Part shown: one piece after another, positions 16,430-24,774 of the stretch
Layout: each line of letters begins with the position of its first letter
Numbering within the stretch: position 1 is the stretch's first letter
Origin: Pseudomonadota bacterium
GTDB taxonomy: Bacteria > SZUA-182 > DTGQ01
DNA: 32,591 nt
Assembly: GCA_030625085.1 (NCBI GenBank)
Contig: DAOURK010000041.1
Coordinates: 1 to 32,591, forward strand
Direction of reading: 5' to 3'
Notes under the pieces: model-generated
Told to the model about the DNA's origin: nothing
Database searches by the model: none
What the model saw: the letters and a program-made list of their open reading frames with translations, nothing else
Program-made: the position numbers and the translations under genes

Positions 16430-18082
16430 TTTTTGGAAAATAGCGCCAGTATTGGCTGAAGTTACCATTTGGGCATATCTTTTTAAATATCCTTTTTGTA
16501 CCTTTCCCTTGGGAGGGGCCCATTTCCGGCGACGTTCAGCCATGGTGCTCTCATCAATTTCTAAAACCAGTTTTCGCTCAGGAATATCAATAGTAATTCT
16601 GTCTCCATCCTTCACCAAGGCTATGGGTCCTCCTTCCATGGCCTCCGGCGATGTATGGCCGATACAAGGCCCCCTTGTGCCTCCTGAAAATCGCCCATCA
16701 GTAATCAAGGCTACGGTGTCAGCCATACCCATGCCAACCAAGGCAGCGGTAGGCGAAAGCATCTCCCGCATACCAGGGCCTCCTTTGGGTCCCTCATAGC
16801 GGATAATGACCACACTGCCTTCGGCGATATCCTTATCCATAATGGCCTTCATGGCCAGTTCCTCGGAATCGAAAACCCGAGCCCGGCCGGTAAATCGCAT
16901 GGCCTTCTCGTTCACTGCCGATTGTTTGACAATGGCCCCATCGGGGGCAAGATTCCCAGTTAAAACGGCTATTCCCCCCTCGGGGTGGTAAGGGTTATCC
17001 AGGGGTCTAATAATTTCTCCATCAAAAATCTGGGCTTTTTCAGCAATTTCAGTAATAGAACAACCGGCAACAGTAAGGCTTTCTTTGAGTTTGGTGCCGA
17101 GCCTTTTCAATACCGCAGGGACCCCTCCGGCATAATCCAGATCTTCCATAAAATATTCTCCACCTGGGCGCAAATTGCTTATGTGAGGAGTATCTTTACT
17201 TATTTGATCGAAAAGATCCAAGGGGATTTCAACCTCTGCCTCGGAAGCTACGGCCGGAATATGCAATACAGTATTCGTAGAGCCGCCCAAAGCCATATCA
17301 ACGCGAATGGCATTTTCAAAAGCAGCCGGGGTCATTATTTGGCTAGGAGTAACTCCTTCTCGAATGAGCGTCACCACACGTCGACCACTTTCAAAGGCTA
17401 TTCTTTTCGATTTAGCCGATACAGCCAGAGATGTAGCTGATCCGGGTAATGACATGCCCAGGGCTTCGGTTATACAGGCCATGGTGTTGGCCGTATAAAG
17501 CCCCTGACAGGAGCCCTCACCAGGGCAAGCTTCAATTTCTAAAGCAGCCACTTCTTCTTGCGAAATCAACCCTTGCTGGCATTTGCCTACTGCCTCAAAG
17601 GTATCCCTGACCAAGGACAATTTTCGCATTTTGTAACGGCCCGAAAGCATGGGGCCGGCAGTCACTATAATAGCCGGTATATTCAACCTGGCTGCCGCCA
17701 TGAGCATACCGGGAGTAATCTTATCACAATTAGTGAGGAGAACTAATCCATCCAATGCATGAGCAGAGGCAATGGTTTCCACCATATCGGCGATCAATTC
17801 TCGGGAAGGCAAAGAATATTTCATACCCGCATGTCCCATGGCAATCCCATCACAGATACCGGGTATTCCAAATAAAAATGCATACCCACCGCCAGTATGA
17901 ACTCCCTTTTCTATGGCCCTTTCAAAATCCCGCATACCTACGTGTCCTGGAATCAGGTCGGTAAATGATGAGGCAATTCCCACCTTTGGCAAATCCATGC
18001 CGCTTTCAGGAAATCCGGTCCCATAGAGTAAGGCACGATGTGGCGCTCTCTCCAAGCCCTTGGTAATGCTGTTACTCCTCAT
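16427..18082 (-). CDS. ilvD: Dihydroxy-acid dehydratase
   Basis: A 551-residue Fe-S enzyme dehydrating dihydroxy acids to the 2-oxo acids of valine, isoleucine and leucine synthesis. Landmarks: [86 protein letters not shown] and [15 protein letters not shown] near the C-terminus. The N-terminal 'PGH' form is the one seen in E. coli and methanogen enzymes, not the Cys-bearing 'TPCN' form of oxygen-stable [2Fe-2S] enzymes. That fits an oxygen-sensitive enzyme in an anaerobe. ATG at 18082 follows a purine-rich SD. A MITE begins 26 bases upstream and may carry its promoter. A probable terminator overlaps its stop. Confidence 0.96.
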   Translation of the reverse strand: MRSNSITKGLERAPHRALLYGTGFPESGMDLPKVGIASSFTDLIPGHVGMRDFERAIEKGVHTGGGYAFLFGIPGICDGIAMGHAGMKYSLPSRELIADMVETIASAHALDGLVLLTNCDKITPGMLMAAARLNIPAIIVTAGPMLSGRYKMRKLSLVRDTFEAVGKCQQGLISQEEVAALEIEACPGEGSCQGLYTANTMACITEALGMSLPGSATSLAVSAKSKRIAFESGRRVVTLIREGVTPSQIMTPAAFENAIRVDMALGGSTNTVLHIPAVASEAEVEIPLDLFDQISKDTPHISNLRPGGEYFMEDLDYAGGVPAVLKRLGTKLKESLTVAGCSITEIAEKAQIFDGEIIRPLDNPYHPEGGIAVLTGNLAPDGAIVKQSAVNEKAMRFTGRARVFDSEELAMKAIMDKDIAEGSVVIIRYEGPKGGPGMREMLSPTAALVGMGMADTVALITDGRFSGGTRGPCIGHTSPEAMEGGPIALVKDGDRITIDIPERKLVLEIDESTMAERRRKWAPPKGKVQKGYLKRYAQMVTSANTGAIFQK

Positions 18083-18107
18083 TTTTCCCTTTTCCCCTCA
18101 CTTTTTT

Positions 18108-18216
18108 GGCATCCTTCATTTATCAGTTTACACGTTTTGAAAAAAGTAGACTATTATAGTTTTTATCCTCGATTTTAAAAAAGTGTAAACTACTTATTGT
18201 GCTTTATGAAAAATGC
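18108..18216. repeat. MITE-like element with GGCATCC.../...ATGC ends, copy 2
   Basis: 109 bases, nearly identical to the reverse complement of 5626-5736. Left end GGCATCCTTCATTTATC, right end ATGAAAAATGC. Inside, AGTTTACAC (18125-18133) and GTGTAAACT (18183-18191) form a second perfect inverted repeat. The element lies between the YdcH-like gene and ilvD. Confidence 0.75.
18153..18181 (-). promoter_or_regulatory. ilvD: Possible ilvD promoter inside the MITE
   Basis: On the minus strand a perfect TATAAT (18153-18158) faces ilvD, about 70 bases from its start. The -35 position (about 18176-18181) is only an AT-rich TTTTTA, so this is a weak call based mainly on the -10 box. Confidence 0.3.
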
Positions 18217-18227
18217 TATTTTTTAAA

Positions 18228-18461
18228 TTACCCATTAACCTGGTCGCCATACCCCCGAATCAGTTGCCCCATCCGATCTTTAGTCCATAATTTTAATTTT
18301 TTTAATTCTATTCTTTTAATTTCTTGATCTTGAGTAAGATAACGATATTTATTAAGAGACTCCAGCTCATTATCATAACGCTGATGAAGATCTTCCAACC
18401 GCCGAAACTCTCTATTACTAAACTGTATAGAAATTTTTATTTCTTTTTCATCTCGGCTCAA
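18228..18461 (-). CDS. Small YdcH/DUF465-like coiled protein
   Basis: A 77-residue, highly charged, helical cytoplasmic protein. The second half fits the YdcH/DUF465 pattern: 'LEDLHQRYDNELESLN' followed by 'ELKKLKLWTKDRMGQLI', i.e. a helix, a short break, then the conserved L-KK-KL-x-KD motif. Function in the family is unknown. The start is TTG, with AGGAGG seven bases upstream, a stronger signal than any later codon offers. It lies 145 bases upstream of ilvD on the same strand, with a MITE in between, so the two may or may not be co-transcribed. It was too short and atypical to assign with full certainty. Confidence 0.65.
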   Translation of the reverse strand: MSRDEKEIKISIQFSNREFRRLEDLHQRYDNELESLNKYRYLTQDQEIKRIELKKLKLWTKDRMGQLIRGYGDQVNG

Positions 18462-18603
18462 CGCAAAACCTCCTTCTCTTTAATGTCATTAAAATAAAGT
18501 TACCTACATGTATTCTTTCCCCTTTATTATTGGCCAGGTTAGGAAATATTTTAGACCATAAGACAAAAGCCGGCCGTACTCACCTACTTTCCGGCCCAAA
18601 ATT

Positions 18604-20244
18604 TCATCGTTCAATTTTGTAGCCCTTACGCAAAGTAGTCAATACTTCTCGTAATCTGGCAGGAGATTTCCTGGTTCTAATCAATTCCCATTTCTCCCTT
18701 TCCAGGTTTCTTTTCTCTGTTTGCGTTAAGATATTGACATAGGGAAGATCGGACAACTCTTTTCCCTCTAAGCGAAAAGAAGAAACCTTTTCCCCTGTGG
18801 ATAATATATCACTTTGAATTTTGGATGAATATAATTCAGCTAATTTTTGTGGTGATTTTACTTTATTTTCAACTAAAACATTTACAATTTCCTGCTGCAT
18901 ACGCTGCATACCTAAAGATGCCCATTTGGTCCCCATCAGATTTCTTGGGATAACTGTTTCAATCACAATTTGTCGATTGTCGGCTACCTGGCCGGACCCT
19001 GAAGATTTCTGAGATAATGAGGCTACGACAGCCTCTTTCCCTGGAGAGACAGGAGCAAGGACCTCTTTCTTCGGCGCAGCAGATTGACTTACCCTTTTAG
19101 AAATCACTTTTTTCATTTGAGCAGATTTTCTAGGCTCAGCCGGTGTTAAGGGAAGCAAATCCTTAATGTAAAATCCGGCCAACTTTTCTCCACCAGCAGC
19201 AGGTGCTCTCTTAGCCATCTTCTTAACCGATGGGGGTGTGCTCTTAGTCATTTTCTTAACTGGCGAAGTGGGGACAACCTTATCGCGAGCAACCTTCTTA
19301 GTCACCGGAGTTAAAGCAGCCTTAGGGGGTGCAACCGGCACAGAGGCAACCTCTATTTTGGGGACAGTTGCCGGTTTACTCTCTGCCTCTTCTTTTTGTT
19401 TTGCATAGACCCTCTCTAGCCTTCCCAACCAAACCTTCGCCTGAGCGGCGTCGCGTGAGCTTGGTGGCTCATATTTTAAAAACTGCTTATAATAATGAAT
19501 AGCTTTGTTGTAATCCTTAATGTCAAAATCATAGGTTTTAGCAATATTATATAAGGCATCAGTATATTCGGGATAAAGCTCCAAGGATTTCAAATAATAT
19601 TCTACAGCCTCTTCAGATTTTCCCATTCGATTGTAGTCATTTCCTTTTTGCTTATATTCTCTGGCCTGTTCCTGAGGAGAAATAACACCAAAAGCCCTTT
19701 CTTTCTTTAATGATGCTATCCCTTTTGTCTTGGGAATTGGTGTAGTAGGCACTTCTTTAACCGCTGATGCCACTGATGCAGGCGGCTTGGCTGTTTTAAG
19801 GATTTTTTGAGAGAGTCTTTTCCCTTCTTTTATTTTCTTTACCCTTTTTGTTTCCTTTACCCTGTCTGGGGTTGTGCTCTTTAAAGCTGCCACCTTTTGT
19901 TCCGCATCGCCCAACCATTTCTTCACCTGTTTGGCGTCAGCGGTTTCCGTTTCTATTTCCAAGAATCGTTTCATATTATATACTGCTTTTCCATAGTCTT
20001 TTAAATCCAGATAATAGGTCATACAAAGATTATAGAGCCCATCAGTATAAGAGGGGTAAATATCAACGGCCTTTTCATATTGCTCCACCCCTTTTTCAAA
20101 CTCCCCTTTGTCGCAATAATCATTCCCTAATTGGTTATGAATCTTGGCCTCTTTTGGAATATTAGCCGCACTCGCTAACCGTATACTTCCTAGGATGATA
20201 AAAACAAGCAAAACTAAAAAAGAAAACCTCTTTTTTCCTTTCAT
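18604..20244 (-). CDS. Exported TPR-repeat protein with Lys/Pro/Ala-rich linkers
   Basis: A 546-residue protein with a signal peptide (hydrophobic 7-20, likely cut after LASA near residue 26). Two blocks of tetratricopeptide repeats are visible: about 28-95 (AKIHNQLGNDYCDKGEFEKG, LYNLCMTYYLDLKDYGKAVY) and about 192-290 (YKQKGNDYNRMGKSEEAVEY, LYNIAKTYDFDIKDYNKAIH). The two blocks resemble each other. Between and after them are long basic, Pro/Ala-rich linkers. The last 110 residues are predicted helical and unlike anything I recognise. It is probably periplasmic or outer-membrane-associated scaffolding. The start was set at ATG 20244 because GAGGGAA lies upstream and the signal peptide then starts with MKGKKR; the longer frame adds 19 unlikely residues. 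It is divergent from mutM. Confidence 0.8.
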   Translation of the reverse strand: MKGKKRFSFLVLLVFIILGSIRLASAANIPKEAKIHNQLGNDYCDKGEFEKGVEQYEKAVDIYPSYTDGLYNLCMTYYLDLKDYGKAVYNMKRFLEIETETADAKQVKKWLGDAEQKVAALKSTTPDRVKETKRVKKIKEGKRLSQKILKTAKPPASVASAVKEVPTTPIPKTKGIASLKKERAFGVISPQEQAREYKQKGNDYNRMGKSEEAVEYYLKSLELYPEYTDALYNIAKTYDFDIKDYNKAIHYYKQFLKYEPPSSRDAAQAKVWLGRLERVYAKQKEEAESKPATVPKIEVASVPVAPPKAALTPVTKKVARDKVVPTSPVKKMTKSTPPSVKKMAKRAPAAGGEKLAGFYIKDLLPLTPAEPRKSAQMKKVISKRVSQSAAPKKEVLAPVSPGKEAVVASLSQKSSGSGQVADNRQIVIETVIPRNLMGTKWASLGMQRMQQEIVNVLVENKVKSPQKLAELYSSKIQSDILSTGEKVSSFRLEGKELSDLPYVNILTQTEKRNLEREKWELIRTRKSPARLREVLTTLRKGYKIER

Positions 20245-20304
20245 TATTAATTCCCTCTCTTTAAAGGATGAATATGTATAAAGAGTCTGATAAAATATCA
20301 AGTA

Positions 20305-20334
20305 AATTTATCATAGAAAAAGAGATAATGTCAA
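20305..20334 (-). promoter_or_regulatory. Candidate sigma70 promoter for the TPR gene
   Basis: On the minus strand, TTGACA (20329-20334), an 18-base spacer, and TAAATT (20305-20310). The start point would be near 20298, giving a leader of about 55 bases to the chosen ATG. Confidence 0.45.
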
Positions 20335-20347
20335 GGAAATCCATGTC

Positions 20348-20375
20348 TTGATTTTCCCTATCATTTTGTTTTATA
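20348..20375 (+). promoter_or_regulatory. mutM: Candidate sigma70 promoter for mutM
   Basis: TTGATT (20348-20353), a 16-base spacer and TTTATA (20370-20375). Transcription would start around 20382, just before the SD AAGGAG (20386-20391) of mutM. The short leader makes this plausible but not certain. Confidence 0.35.
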
Positions 20376-20396
20376 ACCCGGGAAAAAGGAGCCTTC

Positions 20397-21227
20397 ATGC
20401 CTGAATTACCAGAGGTGGAAACTATTGTCCGCAGTTTAAAACCACGGCTTCTTCAAAAAAAAATTGGCGGACTTGATATTTTGCTGCCCAAAATTATTCA
20501 TACCGAAAATATAAAACCTAATTATTTAATCGGCCAAACTATAATAAATATCTCCCGTCTGGGAAAAAATATCGTTATGGAATTATCAGAAAAATGCTGC
20601 CTGCGCATCCACCTGAAAATGACTGGTCAATTATTACTGAATTTACATGGTGATACCATTTTAAAGCATACCCATGTAATCTTTTATCTGGATAAAGGAA
20701 GGCTTGAGCTGCGCTATCGAGATATTCGCCAGTTTGGTTATATTCAAATACTTACGCTTAACGAATGGGATTTTCAGCGTAAAAATAATTCTCTCGGACC
20801 AGACGCCCTGGAGATTTCCTTTCCCGCCTTTCTGGCAAAGCTCCGCACTCAAAAAAGAAAACTCAAATCATTGCTGCTTGACCAAAGTTTTCTCAGTGGT
20901 CTGGGAAACATTTATGTTGATGAAATCCTGCACCAGGCCCACATTCATCCGGAAAATTCACCACAAAACTTATCAACCCGGCAAATCCGGCGCTTACATG
21001 AAAAAATGGGGAATATTCTACAAGCAGCTATTCAACTTAAGGGATCTTCAGTCCGCAATTATATTGACGCCTCCGGAGAGCAGGGCCGGTATCAAACCGA
21101 GCATCAAGTTTATGGGAGGGCCGGGCTCCCCTGCCGGCAATGCGGCACTCACCTTAAAAAAATTCGCGTTTCAGGACGGGGAACATGCTTCTGTCCTTAT
21201 TGCCAGCGATTACCAATTAAGGGTTGA
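20397..21227 (+). CDS. mutM: Formamidopyrimidine-DNA glycosylase (Fpg/MutM)
   Basis: A 276-residue base-excision repair enzyme that removes 8-oxoguanine and ring-opened purines and cuts the strand. The mature N-terminus PELPEVETIVRSL supplies the catalytic Pro2 and Glu3; the conserved Lys is in SRLGKNIV. The helix-two-turn-helix segment is around LLLDQSFLSGLGNIYVDEIL. The C-terminal zinc finger has C246-x2-C249-x16-C266-x2-C269, with the DNA-contacting Arg in SGRGT. AAGGAG precedes the ATG. It is a single gene, divergent from the TPR gene and convergent with the porin gene 85 bases away. Its presence in an anaerobe indicates some oxidative stress defence. Confidence 0.97.
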   Translation: MPELPEVETIVRSLKPRLLQKKIGGLDILLPKIIHTENIKPNYLIGQTIINISRLGKNIVMELSEKCCLRIHLKMTGQLLLNLHGDTILKHTHVIFYLDKGRLELRYRDIRQFGYIQILTLNEWDFQRKNNSLGPDALEISFPAFLAKLRTQKRKLKSLLLDQSFLSGLGNIYVDEILHQAHIHPENSPQNLSTRQIRRLHEKMGNILQAAIQLKGSSVRNYIDASGEQGRYQTEHQVYGRAGLPCRQCGTHLKKIRVSGRGTCFCPYCQRLPIKG

Positions 21228-21312
21228 GGCTCATTCCTCACCCGCATTCAATACTTTTTACTTTTTTGCTGTCGACTTTTTACCAATTCATTAGGCATTA
21301 ATAGTCGTTACT

Positions 21313-22299
21313 TTAAAATTCCATGCTCAGGCGAAGGATCCATTCTTTTAATGTATACTCAGCCTCCAGGTTGGAAATCCGGTATTCAGCATTTAAGGCC
21401 ACATTTTCATAAAGCTCGTATGTTCCGCCCAGGCTGTATCGATTGTCCACCCCTGCTACCGGGTCATCTTCATCAGTCTTCTGATTACCTTCATTATCGT
21501 CTTCAACTTCTTCATATCGAGCAGCCAGAGTTAAGGCAGGCAAAACTTGATAGTCAGCGGAAAGTGAATAAACATATTCTTTCGAAGGATTATCTCCTTC
21601 TCTCTCTAAAGCGGTTATATATTCTGCATCTATAATCACATTCTGAGCAGTGACAACATTCAAACTAACGCCCAGAGTATCATCACGATCATATCCTCCC
21701 TCAGCCTTTGCTGAATTATAGCAAACAGTAAAACTGTACAATTCTTCCTGAGACATAGTGGCATTGAGGATATAATCAGTCAAATCTTTCACCCCTTCAT
21801 TTTCAGGGTCATCATAAAGAGTGAAGGAAACCTCCAACCCCTGCACCTCTGCCGGGGCATAGGTGAAGCTAACCGCAGCAGCATTGATTTCGTATTTATC
21901 CTTGGTTATAGGATCATTGACCAGCGGGCTTTCAAATACGCCAAAAGGCAAAACATACTTTCCCACTGTTAACGTAACAGGCGCAGCGGACAGATTTTTC
22001 ATGGTTACATTGGCCTCATCCAAAATCATCTTATCATCATCACCACCGTCGTACTTAATTATGGCCATAGCTGAAACATTTTCGTTTAATTCAGCGTCAA
22101 GAACTATTTCCAGCGTATCCAGAACGATCCCGCTTTCACTTTCTTCAGGCGCCCTGCTTTTTTGCTCGGAACCGAAAATGTCCGCCTCAATACAACCGCT
22201 CCATTCTAAATTTTTGGCCTGTATGGGCCCATTAAAACAAAAAAAGATTGCCGTAAAGATTAAAATAAACATTACATATAACGCCTTACATCTTTTCAT
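21313..22299 (-). CDS. LbtU-family outer-membrane beta-barrel porin
   Basis: A 328-residue protein with a signal peptide (hydrophobic 7-24, likely cut after IQA near 28). The rest shows alternating amphipathic beta-strands and ends in a terminal aromatic residue (WILRLSMEF), the signature of an outer-membrane barrel. The pattern 'GKYVLPFGVFESPLVNDPIT' and 'ALTLAARYEEVEDD' is typical of LbtU/'siderophore porin' and phosphate-porin-like families; LbtU takes up legiobactin in Legionella. The substrate here is unknown. The start at ATG 22299 follows AAGGAGAG; the longer frame would run into the upstream repeat. Long acidic loops (Asp/Glu/Asn) suggest cation preference, which is speculative. Confidence 0.75.
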   Translation of the reverse strand: MKRCKALYVMFILIFTAIFFCFNGPIQAKNLEWSGCIEADIFGSEQKSRAPEESESGIVLDTLEIVLDAELNENVSAMAIIKYDGGDDDKMILDEANVTMKNLSAAPVTLTVGKYVLPFGVFESPLVNDPITKDKYEINAAAVSFTYAPAEVQGLEVSFTLYDDPENEGVKDLTDYILNATMSQEELYSFTVCYNSAKAEGGYDRDDTLGVSLNVVTAQNVIIDAEYITALEREGDNPSKEYVYSLSADYQVLPALTLAARYEEVEDDNEGNQKTDEDDPVAGVDNRYSLGGTYELYENVALNAEYRISNLEAEYTLKEWILRLSMEF

Positions 22300-22342
22300 T
22301 TTTCCTCTCTCCTTACTTAACAGTCTCGTACCTTTGTATTCA

Positions 22343-22410
22343 GGCATCCTTTCTTTTTATATTTACATTTTTTTGCTCACCTCTTTTTACTTATTATGAT
22401 GAAAGATGCC
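22343..22410. repeat. Short MITE-like element with GGCATCC.../...GATGCC ends, copy 3
   Basis: 68 bases bounded by GGCATCCTTTC and ATGAAAGATGCC, the same ends as the elements at 5626 and 18108, with a shared ATTTACATTTTTT stretch but most of the centre missing. It looks like an internally deleted member. It lies 44 bases upstream of the porin start. Confidence 0.55.
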
Positions 22411-22577
22411 TTTTTTCAATAACAATTTTATTTCTTATGCCCTTTTTTCACCCCCCCTGTAAATAAAATATGAGAAGCAGCCATCACACTGTCCCCCAGA
22501 TAATACAATATTTTTCTATGATTTAATCATCGTATATTATTTAATATCGTATATTTACTATAATAAAATCGATATAA

Positions 22578-22605
22578 GTTATAATAATACTTTAACTCTT
22601 GTCAA
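22578..22605 (-). promoter_or_regulatory. Candidate sigma70 promoter for the porin gene
   Basis: On the minus strand, TTGACA (22600-22605), a 16-base spacer and TATAAC (22578-22583). It would give a leader of about 270 bases that includes the short MITE at 22343-22410. Just downstream there are two direct copies of TCGTATATT that could bind a regulator. Confidence 0.4.
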
Positions 22606-22689
22606 GCTATAAAATCGGCATTTCTCATTTTAAGCTTTCAGTCTTAAAAAAATCGCTGTAGCTTAAGGCCCTATAAAAACAATTTAGAT

Positions 22690-22761
22690 GTAGCGCAAGG
22701 CTTTAGCCCTGCAAAAAAATCGCCTTTTAGGGGATTAAGCAGGGCTAAAGCCCTGCACTAC
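22690..22761. repeat. Inverted pair of palindromic repeats (BIME-like)
   Basis: Two members of the GCAGGGCTAAAGCCCTGC family face each other: GTAGCGCAAGGCTTTAGCCC (from 22690) and a copy ending in GCACTAC (22739-22761), with 26 bases between. Each is itself a hairpin and together they form a larger one. They fill part of the 690-base AT-rich gap between the porin and the regulator, in which I see no gene. Confidence 0.75.
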
Positions 22762-22936
22762 AGTTAACATTTTATATCCGGTCAGGTCAAAATAAAAATT
22801 ACTGCATTAAATTTGACTCTCTCCCAAATACACTATAAAATTACCTTAATTGCTATATTATACATATACATGATTATACATATACATAGCCGAGCCTTTA
22901 CCCAGTCTTGTTAATAAATATATGGTCATTTCGGCC

Positions 22937-22956
22937 GCGGGGCTAAAATCCCTGTA
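22937..22956. repeat. Decayed palindromic repeat
   Basis: GGGGCTAAAATCCCTGTAC is a diverged member of the same palindrome family, 80 bases before the sigma54 activator gene. Confidence 0.45.
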
Positions 22957-23036
22957 CAAAAAATTTACTCATATACAAAAAAATTAAATATTGGTTATAC
23001 GATTATTTTTCTCAGAATCTTTGTAAAGGGCAACAG

Positions 23037-24371
23037 GTGAACAAACTTCATACTGATATCATACTTGACAGTATTGCTGATGGGGTGTTTACCGTAGACC
23101 GCGACTGGAACATTCTGTCATTCAATAAAGCGGCTGAAAAAATTACAGGGGTTCTGCGAGACCAGGCCATTGGCCAGAAGTGTTTCGATGTTTTCCGGGC
23201 CGATATTTGCCAAACCGCTTGCGCCGTGCGCAGGACCATAGAAAGTGGTAAACAACTCATTAATCTTCCCATTACTATTTTGAATAGTGAAGGCCGCAAA
23301 ATCCCTATAAGTATCAGCACTGCCGTGCTTTACGACCAAAACAACCATATTATAGGCGGAGTGGAAACATTCAGGGATTTATCCATGGTGGAGATGCTGA
23401 GAAAAGAAATTTATAATCAATATACCTCTGCTGATATAATCAGTAAAAACCACGAAATCCAAAAAATTTTCGGCATTCTTCCAGACATCGCTGTAAGTGA
23501 CAGTACAGTGCTTATTGAGGGGCCAAGCGGCACGGGTAAGGAGCTTTTTGCCCGGGCTATTCATAATTTAAGTGGCCGTAAAAAAAGAAAATACATAGTG
23601 GTAAATTGTGGCGCGCTTCCGGATACCCTGCTTGAGTCCGAGCTTTTCGGCTACATTAAGGGTGCCTTCACTGATGCAAAAAAAGACAAACCCGGGCGTT
23701 TTGCCCTTGCTGAAGGAGGCACTCTCTTCCTGGACGAAATCGGTGACATTTCAACCGCTCTTCAGGTGAAACTCTTAAGGGTGCTCCAGGAAAAAGAATA
23801 CGAGCCCCTTGGGGCTACAACCACTCTTAAATCTAATATACGCATTATTGCCGCCACGAATAAAAACCTCCTTGAACTTGTTAGACGAGGCTCTTTCCGG
23901 GAAGATCTCTATTATAGACTCAATGTAGTTAAAATCACCCTGCCCCCCCTCTCTTTACGCAGGGAGGATATCCCTCTTCTGGTGGAACATTTTATTCGAA
24001 AATTCAACGCCAACAAAGGAAAGGATATTATAAACATATCACAAAGCGTCCTATCCCTCTTGATGAGGCACGCTTTTCCAGGAAACATCCGAGAGTTGGA
24101 AAATATTATAGAACATGCTTTTGTTCTTTGCCGGGGCAGTCAAATTGAGGAAGAACATCTACCAAAAGAAATTCATGAAAGCATATCGCCACAGAGCGGC
24201 GAGGCGGAAATAAAATCACTTGAAAGTCCCCTCGCGCAAGCTGAAGCGGCCAAGATAACAGAAATTTTGAGAAGGCATGCCGGCAACAGGCGCAAAACCG
24301 CTGCAGAGCTTGGCATTAACAAAACAACGCTCTGGCGCAAGATAAAAAAATATGGGATTACCCTCCAATAG
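23037..24371 (+). CDS. Sigma54-dependent transcriptional activator, PAS-AAA+-Fis
   Basis: A 444-residue enhancer-binding protein. Residues 1-118 are a PAS sensor domain with three cysteines in a tight pattern (C49-x8-C58-x3-C62). Residues about 135-365 are the AAA+ domain: Walker A GPSGTGKE (162-169), the sigma54-contact loop GAFTDA (209-214; canonical GAFTGA), Walker B LFLDEI (230-235) and an arginine-finger region. A Fis-type helix-turn-helix fills about 405-440 (RKTAAELGINKTTLWRKIKK). There is no response-regulator receiver domain, so it senses directly through PAS. The start is GTG with AGGG upstream. Its likely target is the sigma54 promoter at 24775, 400 bases downstream. In Desulfovibrio the ORP genes are controlled by sigma54 and a neighbouring activator of this kind. 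Confidence 0.92.
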   Translation: MNKLHTDIILDSIADGVFTVDRDWNILSFNKAAEKITGVLRDQAIGQKCFDVFRADICQTACAVRRTIESGKQLINLPITILNSEGRKIPISISTAVLYDQNNHIIGGVETFRDLSMVEMLRKEIYNQYTSADIISKNHEIQKIFGILPDIAVSDSTVLIEGPSGTGKELFARAIHNLSGRKKRKYIVVNCGALPDTLLESELFGYIKGAFTDAKKDKPGRFALAEGGTLFLDEIGDISTALQVKLLRVLQEKEYEPLGATTTLKSNIRIIAATNKNLLELVRRGSFREDLYYRLNVVKITLPPLSLRREDIPLLVEHFIRKFNANKGKDIINISQSVLSLLMRHAFPGNIRELENIIEHAFVLCRGSQIEEEHLPKEIHESISPQSGEAEIKSLESPLAQAEAAKITEILRRHAGNRRKTAAELGINKTTLWRKIKKYGITLQ

Positions 24372-24412
24372 ATTTTCAGAATAGTAATTTCACAATCGAT
24401 AATCAGACAATA

Positions 24413-24438
24413 GTAGCCCAGGACTTTAGCCCTGCACT
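24413..24438. repeat. Decayed palindromic repeat
   Basis: GTAGCCCAGGACTTTAGCCC followed by TGCAC is a member of the GCAGGGCTAAAGCCCTGC family with a few mismatches, located 40 bases after the activator gene; it may serve as its transcript end. Confidence 0.55.
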
Positions 24439-24441
24439 AAA

Positions 24442-24549
24442 TTTTGATGAATTCGTAAAAAGTCATTTTTAAAAGTGTGGGTCACATAAATTTAATAAGT
24501 TATGTTGTGCGAAGCCCCCAATTTTAGACTTTTTACGAGACCATCAAAT
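24442..24549. repeat. Short MITE-like element, TCGTAAAAAG family, copy 2
   Basis: About 108 bases. The ends TTGATGAATTCGTAAAAAGT and ACTTTTTACGAGACCATCAA are inverted repeats with three mismatches. The centre is shorter than in other copies and keeps only a GTTGTGCGA block, in reverse orientation to copies at 6032 and 30786. No coding capacity. Confidence 0.7.
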
Positions 24550-24568
24550 TTTAATATATCTGCTTATT

Positions 24569-24588
24569 GGCAGGGCTAAAACCCTGCC
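24569..24588. repeat. Palindromic repeat
   Basis: GGCAGGGCTAAAACCCTGCC is a perfect-arm member of the palindrome family, 50 bases upstream of the putative activator-binding site. It could end read-through from the activator gene. Confidence 0.75.
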
Positions 24589-24640
24589 TTACAGCAGCAA
24601 ACAAAATAAAGAGCGCCAAAGATTAACATGGGTTTATAAA

Positions 24641-24687
24641 GGTTGCATTATTGAAACTGGTTGCGTGCAATTGGTTGCAATAATGCA
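24641..24687 (+). promoter_or_regulatory. Likely upstream activator site (enhancer) for the sigma54 activator
   Basis: A dense set of symmetric sites: TGCATTATTG (24644-24653) and CAATAATGCA (24678-24687) are perfect inverted repeats. Between them lies the palindrome TTGCGTGCAA (24661-24670). GGTTGC occurs three times (24641, 24659, 24673). The site is 90-130 bases before the sigma54 promoter, the normal distance for an enhancer. Confidence 0.6.
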
Positions 24688-24774
24688 TCAATATTTTTAA
24701 ACTCTATTTTACCATTACCAATTTAACATACTGATTAAATTGGCTCTATTTAAAAAATATTATCTTTCTATTCT

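Noticed and set aside
16427..18082. IlvD lacking an Fe-S cysteine at the 'TPCN' position
   Set aside because: The 'VPGH/IPGH' form is normal in the E. coli and methanogen type of IlvD, so nothing is missing.
20704..21294. 196-residue plus-strand ORF
   Set aside because: Out-of-frame overlap of mutM, which has all its motifs including the zinc finger.
21863..22399. 178-residue plus-strand ORF
   Set aside because: Antisense to the porin gene; Ser/Ile-rich as expected from the complement of beta-barrel coding sequence.
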